From the NCBI GenBank assembly GCA_021795275.1, contig JAJYPO010000069.1, forward strand, positions 1 to 10,892: 10,892 nucleotides of DNA. The letters run 5' to 3'. The first letter of the stretch is position 1; each line of letters begins with the position of its first letter. Positions 1 through 6,055 of this stretch are shown piece by piece. Below the pieces are notes generated by a model. It did no database searches and was not told the DNA's origin. It saw only the letters and a program-made list of their open reading frames with translations. The stretch comes from Nitrospirota bacterium (GTDB taxonomy: Bacteria > Nitrospirota_A > Leptospirillia > Leptospirillales > Leptospirillaceae). The translations under genes and the position numbers were made by a program.

Positions 1-1
1 A

Positions 2-1006
2 TTGGAGGGTCCGTTGGGAGATGTCAGACAGGGAAATACGCCCAAATCAGCGGAGACTCTGATCCGGATGCTCGGCCTCCCTTTCAAGGAAAGCTTCCGC
101 ATAGAAGAGGCCTTGACCCATCGCTCAGCCTCTCATGAACGGGGTCGAAAAAAGCCCATTCCCAACTACGAACGCCTTGAATTTCTTGGAGACCGGGTCG
201 TCGGACTCATTGTCAGCGAATACCTTCTCAACATGTGGCCCCAGGCCACGGAAGGAGAGGTTGGACAAGTCTTTTCAACCATCGTGAGCACCCAGACCCT
301 TGCATCGATTGCCCGACGCATGGATCTCGGGTCCTACATGATTCTCGGAAAGGGGAGCCATTCTTCCGGAGAACGGGAAAACCACTCTCTCCTTGCCGAC
401 ACCTTCGAATCCCTCGCCGCGGCCATTTACTGCGAATACGGACTGGAGACGGCCCGCCAGGTTCTGATTCCATGGTTCGCCCAGCCTCTTCAGGAGATTC
501 TCCGGAACATCGAGGCCGCTCCACCCCGGGAACCCCGCACTCCGGTTGCTCCGGCCGAGCCGGAGGTTATCCGTCCCCGGGAACGGGGGAAGAATCCTCC
601 GAACTACAAGCTTCTCGTCCAGAAATGGGCCCAGCAGCATTTTGGGGCAATACCCGAAATACGGCTCGTCGAGGAATCCGGTCCCTCCCACCAAAAACGC
701 TTTGCCATGGGGATTTTTCTCGAGGGAGTCCTGCTCGAGCAGGCAACGGCCGGAACAAAAAGAGGGGCTGGCTTTGCGGCCCTGGAGAGTCTCTGGACCA
801 GGATTCAGGGAGGCTTTATCCCAGACCTCCCGCAAAAAATTGTCCAGGAGGAAGCTGCGCGGTCTGAAAGTTCCGCCGCTGAGATCGGAGAGGTCGCCCG
901 GCCCGGCCTCCAAAATCAGACGGAATCCCAGGGCATGATGGCGGAGCCTTCTCCAGTGCCGGTCCTCACACTTGTTTCAGGAAAGAACGAGGGAGAAGAA
1001 GAATGA
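2..1006 (+). CDS. rnc: Ribonuclease III (5' end at or beyond the window edge)
   Basis: Double-strand-specific endoribonuclease that processes rRNA precursors and structured mRNAs in the cytoplasm. The RNase III domain spans about residues 17-168. Its signature ERLEFLGD (57-64) and the second motif LADTFESL (131-138) supply all four expected acidic metal ligands, E60, D64, D133 and E136, matching E. coli E41, D45, D114 and E117. A dsRNA-binding domain follows at about 200-268 (GTKRGAGFAALESL near its end). The protein has 334 residues against 226 in E. coli. The excess is a proline- and arginine-rich linker (about 171-200) and an acidic, low-complexity C-terminal tail (about 275-334). The first codon here is TTG at base 2; homology begins near residue 17, so this start is possible, but an upstream start outside the window cannot be excluded. 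The next ATG (residue 23) would cut into the first helix. Confidence 0.93.
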   Translation: MEGPLGDVRQGNTPKSAETLIRMLGLPFKESFRIEEALTHRSASHERGRKKPIPNYERLEFLGDRVVGLIVSEYLLNMWPQATEGEVGQVFSTIVSTQTLASIARRMDLGSYMILGKGSHSSGERENHSLLADTFESLAAAIYCEYGLETARQVLIPWFAQPLQEILRNIEAAPPREPRTPVAPAEPEVIRPRERGKNPPNYKLLVQKWAQQHFGAIPEIRLVEESGPSHQKRFAMGIFLEGVLLEQATAGTKRGAGFAALESLWTRIQGGFIPDLPQKIVQEEAARSESSAAEIGEVARPGLQNQTESQGMMAEPSPVPVLTLVSGKNEGEEE

Positions 1007-1012
1007 ACTCTT

Positions 1013-1031
1013 GAACGCTGAGACAGCGTTC
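1013..1031 (+). other. Hairpin directly after rnc
   Basis: A perfect 7-bp inverted repeat, GAACGCT / AGCGTTC, with a 5-base loop starts six bases after the rnc stop codon. No T-tract follows it, so it is not a terminator by itself. It may protect the mRNA 3' end or act together with the stronger hairpin at 1049-1076. Confidence 0.5.
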
Positions 1032-1048
1032 GAAGACGGAGTCAAGAA

Positions 1049-1076
1049 AAAAGGGTAGCCGAACGGCTACCCTTTT
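1049..1076. terminator. Bidirectional rho-independent terminator
   Basis: A 12-bp perfect stem (AAAAGGGTAGCC pairing with GGCTACCCTTTT) closes a 4-base loop, GAAC. On the plus strand four T follow the GC part and serve rnc. On the minus strand six T follow (bases 1052-1047) and serve the small gene at 1099-1233. It lies between convergent genes, as a shared terminator should. Confidence 0.88.
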
Positions 1077-1098
1077 CATGATTGACGAGAAAAAAGGA

Positions 1099-1233
1099 TC
1101 ACCAGGATCCCATCCAGTGATTCTGAAGCATGGAAATATGGTCGAAGACGGCAATGAGTCCGAACCAGAGTCCGGCCACCATCACCACCGCCAACATTCC
1201 CTTGGATTCTCCACGATCGGAAATCTTTTTCAT
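1099..1233 (-). CDS. Small single-span membrane protein, 44 residues
   Basis: I do not recognise the family. The ORF starts at ATG 1233-1231 with a strong Shine-Dalgarno, GGGAGG (1245-1240), six bases upstream, and ends at TGA 1101-1099. A six-base T-tract terminator lies about 23 bases beyond the stop. The product has a charged N-terminus (MKKISDRGESKG), one hydrophobic helix at about residues 12-30 (MLAVVMVAGLWFGLIAVF), and a short tail rich in His, Met and Trp (DHISMLQNHWMGSW). This shape resembles small accessory subunits of respiratory oxidases (CydX- or CcoQ-like size), but that is only analogy. It stands alone as a one-gene unit. Longer readings of the same region lack a ribosome-binding site. 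Confidence 0.68.
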   Translation of the reverse strand: MKKISDRGESKGMLAVVMVAGLWFGLIAVFDHISMLQNHWMGSW

Positions 1234-1248
1234 AATCGACCTCCCGTT

Positions 1249-1279
1249 GGTTTTCCAAACCTTCGTTCCCGTAGGGAAC
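1249..1279 (-). promoter_or_regulatory. Two tandem hairpins in the leader of the 44-residue gene
   Basis: Two short perfect inverted repeats lie just upstream of the Shine-Dalgarno of the small gene. One is GTTCCC / GGGAAC (1265-1279) around a 3-base loop. The other is GGTTT / AAACC (1249-1261) around a 3-base loop. The second ends only three bases before GGGAGG. They could influence translation or mRNA stability; this is inference. Confidence 0.4.
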
Positions 1280-1284
1280 ACTCT

Positions 1285-1293
1285 TATTTATCA
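1285..1293 (-). promoter_or_regulatory. Weak extended -10 promoter candidate for the 44-residue gene
   Basis: On the minus strand the string TGATAAATA has the TGnTA start of an extended -10 element. It lies upstream of both leader hairpins. The -35 position is poor (CTGCAA at a 16-base spacing). It is listed because the same TGaTA pattern recurs at the better promoters of this window. Confidence 0.28.
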
Positions 1294-1369
1294 GGACACT
1301 CACCACTTGCAGGAGAATTTCGGAGCCTCCCGTGGCCAGACCATATCACAGAATTGATAATGATTCAAC

Positions 1370-1391
1370 CATGAAACATTTGCGTTTCATG
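1370..1391. repeat. 8-bp dyad, possible operator
   Basis: Perfect inverted repeat CATGAAAC / GTTTCATG with a 6-base spacer (1378-1383). It lies about 30 bases upstream of the -35 position of the DUF151 operon promoter and also upstream of the divergent small gene. No T-tract follows, so a protein-binding site is more likely than a terminator. The binding protein is unknown. Confidence 0.45.
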
Positions 1392-1419
1392 ACTTGAAAA
1401 CCGGTGATTGGTCTCTTTT

Positions 1420-1448
1420 TTCCAACCCGGGAGATTCAGTGATAGAAT
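1420..1448 (+). promoter_or_regulatory. Extended -10 promoter of the DUF151 operon
   Basis: TAGAAT (1443-1448) is preceded by TG one base earlier (1440-1441), giving the extended -10 pattern TGaTAGAAT. At a 17-base spacing the -35 is weak (TTCCAA, 1420-1425), as is usual for extended -10 promoters. The predicted transcription start near 1455 leaves a leader of about 47 bases before the ATG at 1502. Confidence 0.55.
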
Positions 1449-1468
1449 AGGTTCATCTAACAGAAGAA

Positions 1469-1488
1469 TCCGGAAAGACCCTTCCGGA
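1469..1488 (+). promoter_or_regulatory. Leader hairpin next to the Shine-Dalgarno
   Basis: Perfect 7-bp inverted repeat TCCGGAA / TTCCGGA with loop AGACCC. Its 3' arm ends two bases before the Shine-Dalgarno GGAG (1491-1494) of the DUF151 gene, so folding could affect ribosome access or shield the 5' end. Confidence 0.45.
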
Positions 1489-1501
1489 AAGGAGCCCTTT
1501 C

Positions 1502-1951
1502 ATGATCCAGGTCTTCGTCAAGGAAATTTTCTTCGACGCCACCAACCAGTCCTATATTCTCATCCTGCAGGACGAAAGCCGGGAGTGGACACTTCCGGTA
1601 TGGGTCGGCCCCTTTGAGGCCCAGGCCATCTCTATGGGACTGGCCCGATCCCATCCCGACCGTCCCCAAACCCATGATCTTTTTATCTCCCTTCTCACTT
1701 CCATCAATGTGAAGCTTCTCTCCGCGGTCATAAACAAGCTCGAAGGAGAAACCTACTTCGCCTCCCTCCATCTCATCTCGGAAAATTCGGAGTTTGCCAT
1801 CGACTCCCGTCCCAGCGACGCCGTTGCCATCGCCATCCGGGGCCAGGTTCCCATTTTCGTCAAGGAAAACATTCTTAAAAAGACGCCCCCCAACATGGAT
1901 TTTTCACAATTGATGGACAAAACCGATGACCCTGAAAAGCCGAACACGTAA
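1502..1951 (+). CDS. DUF151 / bifunctional nuclease (BFN) family protein
   Basis: A cytoplasmic protein of 149 residues, within the usual size of single-domain DUF151 proteins. Family motifs are visible: LPVWVGPFEA (31-40), RPQTHDL (54-60) and DSRPSDAVAIAIR (101-113). Plant members were named bifunctional nuclease for reported RNase and DNase activity; for bacterial members the function is poorly settled, so nuclease activity here is a family-level inference. The start ATG has GGAG seven bases upstream. It is the first gene of a probable three-gene operon, and the next gene begins 26 bases before its stop codon, implying coupled translation. Confidence 0.88.
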   Translation: MIQVFVKEIFFDATNQSYILILQDESREWTLPVWVGPFEAQAISMGLARSHPDRPQTHDLFISLLTSINVKLLSAVINKLEGETYFASLHLISENSEFAIDSRPSDAVAIAIRGQVPIFVKENILKKTPPNMDFSQLMDKTDDPEKPNT

Positions 1952-2549
1952 TCTGGTCGTTTCCGTCCTTTTTCTCCTGCTTTCCTCATGTGCTGACTCG
2001 ATCAACAATCTTTCAAAGGAAACCTATTCGGCGGAAGGTTTTTCTCCCGCCATCCTGGCCAAGGGGAAAATGGCCCTTACACCGACCGTCACCGGCTCGG
2101 GAACCATCGAAGAAGCGACAACCATCGGGAGACTTCTCGACAGGGCCATGAGAAAACATTTCACCCAACCCGGGGTTCTAAAGGAGGAGTCCTCGGTCAG
2201 TGACCAAATCCGGCGTGATTCCGCCCTCGCCTCCCTCTGGAACCAGATGGCCCCACACATCTCGGCCCATAGCATCCGCGGCATGACCGCCACCCGTTCA
2301 TTCGCACAACGTCTGGGTGTCCGGTATCTTTTTGAGACCCAGATCCAGATGGCCGAAATTGCGGGGGGGGCTGAACAGGTCCGGATTTATGCAAGGATTT
2401 ATGACACAAAACAGGAACGAATTGTCTGGGAAGGCATAGGAGAGGGGCGGGGTTACGAGAAGCTCGTCTTTCCGTCGACTCCTGCCACATTCCGCATCGT
2501 TGCCGACACGGCCGTCAAGGGTCTGGTAAGCCAACTCTATGGACGCTAG
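1926..2549 (+). CDS. Lipoprotein of unknown function
   Basis: 207 residues with a lipoprotein signal peptide: basic start (MTLKSRTRNL), hydrophobic core (VVSVLFLLL), and lipobox LSSC with the lipidated cysteine at 22. The residue after it is Ala, not Asp, so outer-membrane sorting by the Lol system would be expected. The mature part looks like a small soluble periplasmic domain of mixed helix and strand; residues about 130-165 (VRYLFETQIQMAEI then VRIYARIYDTKQERIVWEG) resemble the strand pattern of proteins that assemble a periplasmic beta-sheet. I cannot name a family. The start ATG lies inside the DUF151 gene in another reading frame, with only a weak GGA upstream, so translation probably depends on the upstream cistron. 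Confidence 0.85.
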   Translation: MTLKSRTRNLVVSVLFLLLSSCADSINNLSKETYSAEGFSPAILAKGKMALTPTVTGSGTIEEATTIGRLLDRAMRKHFTQPGVLKEESSVSDQIRRDSALASLWNQMAPHISAHSIRGMTATRSFAQRLGVRYLFETQIQMAEIAGGAEQVRIYARIYDTKQERIVWEGIGEGRGYEKLVFPSTPATFRIVADTAVKGLVSQLYGR

Positions 2550-2578
2550 CCTTCACCTGCCAAAACAAGGGAGTCTCA

Positions 2579-2887
2579 ATGCCCTCCGTCAAGATCATTG
2601 AGCTCGATCGCGAGATCGACATTCCGGCAGGAGACACCATTCTTCAGGGTGCCATGGCCCATGGAATCACCTTCGGGTTCGTATGCGGAGGGAATGCGGC
2701 CTGCGGAACCTGCCTTGTGAAAGTAATCGAAGGGCTTGAATCGCTGAGGGAAAGAAATTCAAAGGAGGACTTTCTGGCCAAGGCCATGATGCTCGACCCT
2801 GAATACCGTCTTGGCTGTCAGACAGAGGTTTCGGGAGCTCACCTTGTCATTTCCATCGTCTCCCTCGCCCGGGAACAGCGCAACTGA
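2579..2887 (+). CDS. [2Fe-2S] ferredoxin
   Basis: 102-residue plant/adrenodoxin-like ferredoxin fold that carries electrons in the cytoplasm. The cluster ligands are visible as C-x5-C-x2-C with C36, C42 and C45 (CGGNAACGTC), and the fourth, C80, lies in RLGCQ. The N-terminus (MPSVKIIELDREIDIPAG) is the usual first beta-hairpin. The ATG follows AAGGGAG at a spacing of about six bases. It lies 29 bases after the lipoprotein gene and probably ends that operon. The redox partner cannot be read from the sequence. No terminator is evident in the 32 bases before the convergent lpxC stop. Confidence 0.92.
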   Translation: MPSVKIIELDREIDIPAGDTILQGAMAHGITFGFVCGGNAACGTCLVKVIEGLESLRERNSKEDFLAKAMMLDPEYRLGCQTEVSGAHLVISIVSLAREQRN

Positions 2888-2900
2888 GACCGGATTTCAC

Positions 2901-2929
2901 AAAAACGCGCAGGCCCCGATTACTGCCTG
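2901..2929 (-). terminator. Weak terminator candidate of lpxC
   Basis: On the minus strand a 5-bp stem CAGGC / GCCTG with a 10-base loop spans the lpxC stop codon, followed by CGCG and five T. The stem is short and the four-base gap is not ideal, so this is a weak call. Confidence 0.32.
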
Positions 2930-3831
2930 ACGGGAAGGAGCGTCTTTCCGGACACCGGGGCTTGGGAGTCTGCAGGGAAGGGCGTCTGGGTCGAGAGGGC
3001 GAGGCTTCCCTTTTCCCAAAGGGAGCGCAGGCATTCGGTGTGAAAGGCATGGCCCCCCCTCCGGACAACGAAACGGCCGACGACCGGGCGATCAAGAAGC
3101 CGGATATCTCCCAGAAAGTCGAGGATCTTGTGGCGGACGAACTCATCCGCGTAAGTTTGCTGATCCGGATTTAAAAGAGAGGTCTTCCCCATCACGAGAG
3201 CGTTGCTGAGACTTCCTCCCCTCGCCAAGCCCATCGCCCGCATCTTGTGGACATCCGTCTCGAAACAGAAGGTCTTGGCCCGGGATATTTCCGATTCATA
3301 GGTGGCTTCGCTCAAGATAAAATGATACCGCTGGAGGAGATCGGGGCCAAAGTCGATCTCATAGTCCACCTCAAAACGGTCGGAAGGTTCCACGGAGAGA
3401 TATTTGTTGCCTGATACGAACTCCTCAGATCGGACGACGCGGTAAAATTTCTGGGCCTTCCTCTGCTCCACAATCCCTGCCCCGGAAATGGCCGCGACAA
3501 GATTCCGGGAGGAGCCGTCCAGGATCGGAACCTCTGCCCCGCTGATCTCGGCGACGAGATTGTCGAGGTAAAGTCCGTTCAGAGCGGACAGGAGATGTTC
3601 GATCGTCTGTACCGTCGCCTGCCCGTCGAAAAGGACTGTGGAGAGGGTGGACCTCTCCGCCGAGACGAAGCGGACATGAGCCGGAATATAGACGCTCCCC
3701 AGATCGGACCGATGAAAGACGATTCCGTGATTTTCAGGGGCCGGATGAAGGGTCAGCACGACCTCTTTGCCGGAGTGAAGACCTGCTCCGCGTATCTCGA
3801 CCGGTTTTCTCAGTGTGCGCTGCCACCTCAT
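2920..3831 (-). CDS. lpxC: UDP-3-O-acyl-N-acetylglucosamine deacetylase
   Basis: Zinc amidase that commits UDP-3-O-acyl-GlcNAc to lipid A synthesis on the cytoplasmic side of the inner membrane. The 303 residues match the family (305 in E. coli). Visible motifs are GLHSGK (17-22), TIEHLLSAL (76-84) with E78 and zinc ligand H79, AKTFCFETD (185-193), GLARGGSLSNALV (201-213), FVRHKILDFLGD (231-242) with zinc ligands H234 and D238 and K235, and GGHAFH (259-264) with H261 as the catalytic histidine. I chose ATG 3831-3829 because MRWQRTLRKPVEIRG aligns with the known N-terminus and AAAGGG lies six bases upstream. An earlier ATG at 3885 would add 18 residues but lacks a Shine-Dalgarno. A sigma-54-type promoter lies about 110 bases upstream. 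The gene is convergent with the ferredoxin gene. Confidence 0.95.
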   Translation of the reverse strand: MRWQRTLRKPVEIRGAGLHSGKEVVLTLHPAPENHGIVFHRSDLGSVYIPAHVRFVSAERSTLSTVLFDGQATVQTIEHLLSALNGLYLDNLVAEISGAEVPILDGSSRNLVAAISGAGIVEQRKAQKFYRVVRSEEFVSGNKYLSVEPSDRFEVDYEIDFGPDLLQRYHFILSEATYESEISRAKTFCFETDVHKMRAMGLARGGSLSNALVMGKTSLLNPDQQTYADEFVRHKILDFLGDIRLLDRPVVGRFVVRRGGHAFHTECLRSLWEKGSLALSTQTPFPADSQAPVSGKTLLPVRQ

Positions 3832-3939
3832 CGTCGTCCCTTTCCCCATCCGGGAGGTCTGATTCCGTTTTTGATTCCCTTCCATTTCTTATCGGCCGGC
3901 ATTGGATCCTGCCATAGCAAGGTCGCTCTCAAGAATTAA

Positions 3940-3956
3940 AGCAAGGCCTGTGCCAA
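3940..3956 (-). promoter_or_regulatory. Sigma-54 (RpoN) promoter upstream of lpxC
   Basis: The minus strand reads TTGGCACAGGCCTTGCT, a full match to the sigma-54 consensus TTGGCAC-R-N4-TTGCW, with exactly ten bases between the invariant GG (3954-3953) and GC (3942-3941). Transcription would start near 3929 and run into lpxC with a leader of about 97 bases. No sigma-70 promoter as good is visible in this gap. Upstream (about 3957-3990) the DNA is AT-rich, which would suit bending, but I found no clear activator site. Confidence 0.66.
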
Positions 3957-4071
3957 TAACACCATCCTTTATGTATTAATGATTTAAGAAAGAAATGTTC
4001 CCTTCGCCTTGGAAAACTGGGGAGAAAAGTGTCGTTTTTTTCCCGGATGTGTGGAAAAAATACCACCTTCT
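3957..4071. other. Intergenic stretch upstream of the sigma-54 promoter
   Basis: No gene is visible. The first 30 bases are AT-rich (TTTATGTATTAATGATTTAA region), followed by homopurine and T-rich runs. A plus-strand stem with two G-U pairs (GGGGAGAAAA with TTTTTTTCCC, about 4019-4044) can be drawn but has no obvious role. An enhancer for a sigma-54 activator would be expected here or further upstream; I cannot identify one. Confidence 0.3.
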
Positions 4072-4090
4072 CCGGAGCCGGCGGCCCCGG
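4072..4090 (-). terminator. GC-rich hairpin after the ppcA operon
   Basis: On the minus strand CCGGGGCC and GGCTCCGG form an 8-bp stem with one G-U pair around a GCC loop, ten bases after the stop codon of the 102-residue gene. Six T come 11 bases later (4060-4055), further than in a canonical intrinsic terminator. It may stop or slow transcription or protect the 3' end. Confidence 0.42.
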
Positions 4091-4100
4091 GGGGAGCGGA

Positions 4101-4409
4101 TCAGGGATAAGACGAAGGGGGCTTTGTATACATTGTGACGATGGGAAGAACTCCCACCAGAGTGAGAAAAAGAATCAGGATCGAGATCAGGACCACAAAA
4201 AGCCAGATCGGCACCTTGAAATCTTCCCTTTCCTGCCATTGCTTCCGGAGAATGAAGACGACAAAGGAGATGAAAAAAAGGAGGGCTACACCCGCGGCCC
4301 CCTTCATCAACGGATCCTTGACGGAATAAAGGACCCATGCGATGACGATCATGACGAGGACCGGCATGACAATCTTTAAAAACAGCCGCTTCTCAAGGGA
4401 TTTGGCCAA
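4101..4409 (-). CDS. Three-span membrane protein, 102 residues, unknown function
   Basis: I do not recognise the family. Three hydrophobic helices are visible: about residues 12-30, 37-54 and 66-91. A basic N-terminus (MAKSLEKRLFLK) and basic first loop (RKQWQEREDFK, 55-65) predict the N-terminus and the loop after helix 2 in the cytoplasm. The gene starts with TTG (4409-4407), preceded at seven bases by AGGAG (4421-4417). An in-frame TGA at 4430 excludes any earlier start. It begins 38 bases after the PEP carboxylase stop on the same strand, so it is probably the last gene of that operon. A GC-rich hairpin follows it. Confidence 0.78.
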   Translation of the reverse strand: MAKSLEKRLFLKIVMPVLVMIVIAWVLYSVKDPLMKGAAGVALLFFISFVVFILRKQWQEREDFKVPIWLFVVLISILILFLTLVGVLPIVTMYTKPPSSYP

Positions 4410-4447
4410 GGCCCTACTCCTGACGTTTCATGTCTTTGTTTGTCCGA

Positions 4448-6010
4448 TTAGCCGAGGGATCTCCGCAGGAGGGCCGCCTTGAGCAGATATTCCGAAAAAT
4501 CCTTCTCCTCCTGCATCAGAAAGTAAATGCTGGAAACAAAATTCCTGTGGAGATAATGCTCGACGGTCACCGGGCCCAGTTCGATCTTAAAGAAATCCTC
4601 AACGAGTTCGATATCCTCCTTGACTGACATCCAGCCCTGGTTTTCCGATGCAAGAAAGGTCAGGTTTTCCTTGTTCAGGTAATGGCCTGCCTCCTGCATG
4701 TCGTCCTTCAGGCGCCGGTAGAAGAGGGAAAGAGGCTCGGCGTATCCCTCCCTGATCGCCTGGGCAATTCCTCGCCCTGTTCCGATCAGTTCAGGCGGAA
4801 TCCCCAGGGAGTAAAGGGAGGCGGTGAATCCAATCGCCCGGGGGAGATGTTTCTGGCCGATCCCCCGGGAATAGCCGAACAGCCCGATGTGGAGCTTCCG
4901 TTCCCGTCGGGGGGGGATGCTGGCAGAGATCCGGTTGATGACGTCCGCCACCTCCTCGACCGTTTGCTGATAATGCTCGGAGAAGATCGTGACCAGGCGT
5001 TCTCCCGCGGAAACTTCTTCAGGGGTGTAGGCCAACGGGACTGTTCCAGGCAGGGATCGATTGAGGAGATTGATGGCCTCGCGCACATCCTCCTGAGGAT
5101 AGTCATAGCGAAAGGCCGACTGAACTGTGACCGTCCGGACGCCGGGATATTCCTCGATGAAATGGGGAACGTTCCAGGGAGAAAGCCCTCCCCGGAAGGG
5201 AAGGGAACCGACACCCATGATAGGGAAAACAGGGATATTCGTCTCTTCCTCGAAGCGGAAATACTCCGACAAGGCCACCTTGGCGGCAATGGTCGCGGGA
5301 ACGATGCCGGCATTCAGCGCGGGGTCCGATCGGGCAATGAAGGGCCGCAGGTAAAGGGGCTTCGAGCCGTATTCCGCGGCATGAAGATCGACGTAGTCGT
5401 GAAGGATCTTGCGGGAGACGGTCAGTTCCGATACCCCCTCGACAAGGGGAATGACCTGCAGGTAGGAAGAGTCCCGGACCGTCCCCTCTTCGTCGAAGAC
5501 CTGGTTCTTGAGCCGGGCGATCTTCCGGAAGGTCTGCTGGAGATAGATCATCTTCTGACCTTCATCGGTCATGGGCAGAATGACTTCGAAGACCGGCGGG
5601 GTCTTGAGCCCCAGATCCCGCGCCAGGTCCTCGAATGTCAGGATGCCGATGTAGGCCCGGGCGATCCGGTATTCCTTTTCATACCAGATGTTCGGAAGCC
5701 GGAAGGTCAGGAAGACATCCTTTCCAATCTGATTTTCCTTGAAGTAGTCATAATGGGTGGAAAAGAGCTTTTCGACCACTCCCTCGTCGACATATTTTCC
5801 CTCCCAGTCCCACATGTACTCCTGGCAGCCGATGTCGATGTAGGCCCTGTAACACTCTTCGATCTCGTCCAACGTGCTGATGAAGGGTTCATGGTTGGAT
5901 TTCCAGTAGGGAGCCGCCGCATTGTCCGGATGCTGGGTCGCCATCGTCGTGGGAATCTTTCGGTCGGCAGGATTCTTCGGACGGTCGTTCTTTTTGAGAA
6001 AATAGGCCAA
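4448..6010 (-). CDS. ppcA: Phosphoenolpyruvate carboxylase, archaeal type
   Basis: Carboxylates phosphoenolpyruvate with bicarbonate to oxaloacetate and phosphate, feeding the TCA or reductive TCA cycle. The 520 residues fit the short archaeal-type family, not the roughly 900-residue bacterial form. Visible motifs are TMATQHPDN near the N-terminus (22-30), GVGSLPFRGG (266-275), QSAFRYDYP (297-305), PPRRERKLHIGLFGYSR (366-382) and RAIGFTASLYSLGIPPELIG (391-410). The start is TTG (6010-6008) with AGGAG (6020-6016) five bases upstream; it gives an N-terminus of usual length before the TQHPDN motif. It lies 45 bases after a membrane protein gene and 38 before another on the same strand. Archaeal-type PEPC occurs in methanogens and a scattered set of bacteria, so horizontal origin is possible. 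Base composition does not obviously differ from its neighbours. Confidence 0.94.
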   Translation of the reverse strand: MAYFLKKNDRPKNPADRKIPTTMATQHPDNAAAPYWKSNHEPFISTLDEIEECYRAYIDIGCQEYMWDWEGKYVDEGVVEKLFSTHYDYFKENQIGKDVFLTFRLPNIWYEKEYRIARAYIGILTFEDLARDLGLKTPPVFEVILPMTDEGQKMIYLQQTFRKIARLKNQVFDEEGTVRDSSYLQVIPLVEGVSELTVSRKILHDYVDLHAAEYGSKPLYLRPFIARSDPALNAGIVPATIAAKVALSEYFRFEEETNIPVFPIMGVGSLPFRGGLSPWNVPHFIEEYPGVRTVTVQSAFRYDYPQEDVREAINLLNRSLPGTVPLAYTPEEVSAGERLVTIFSEHYQQTVEEVADVINRISASIPPRRERKLHIGLFGYSRGIGQKHLPRAIGFTASLYSLGIPPELIGTGRGIAQAIREGYAEPLSLFYRRLKDDMQEAGHYLNKENLTFLASENQGWMSVKEDIELVEDFFKIELGPVTVEHYLHRNFVSSIYFLMQEEKDFSEYLLKAALLRRSLG

Positions 6011-6055
6011 GAAGGCTCCTCTCTTTGGGTAGGGCGCAACGGGATCCGCGCAGGA

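Noticed and set aside
1076..1306. A 76-codon minus-strand frame over the small membrane gene
   Set aside because: No ribosome-binding site, no hydrophobic segment of note, and it runs through the terminator stem. The 44-residue frame has all signals.
2888..2919. A possible terminator for the ferredoxin operon
   Set aside because: No stem with a T-tract on the plus strand is visible; the only inverted repeat suits the lpxC direction and overlaps its stop codon.
3595..3939. A 114-codon plus-strand frame inside lpxC
   Set aside because: Antisense to lpxC, whose zinc ligands and family motifs are complete; no start signal.
4414..4431. Five-codon ATG ORF (ATG AAA CGT CAG GAG TAG) before the 102-residue gene
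   Set aside because: It has no Shine-Dalgarno, and its GGAG simply forms the ribosome-binding site of the next gene. Most likely chance.
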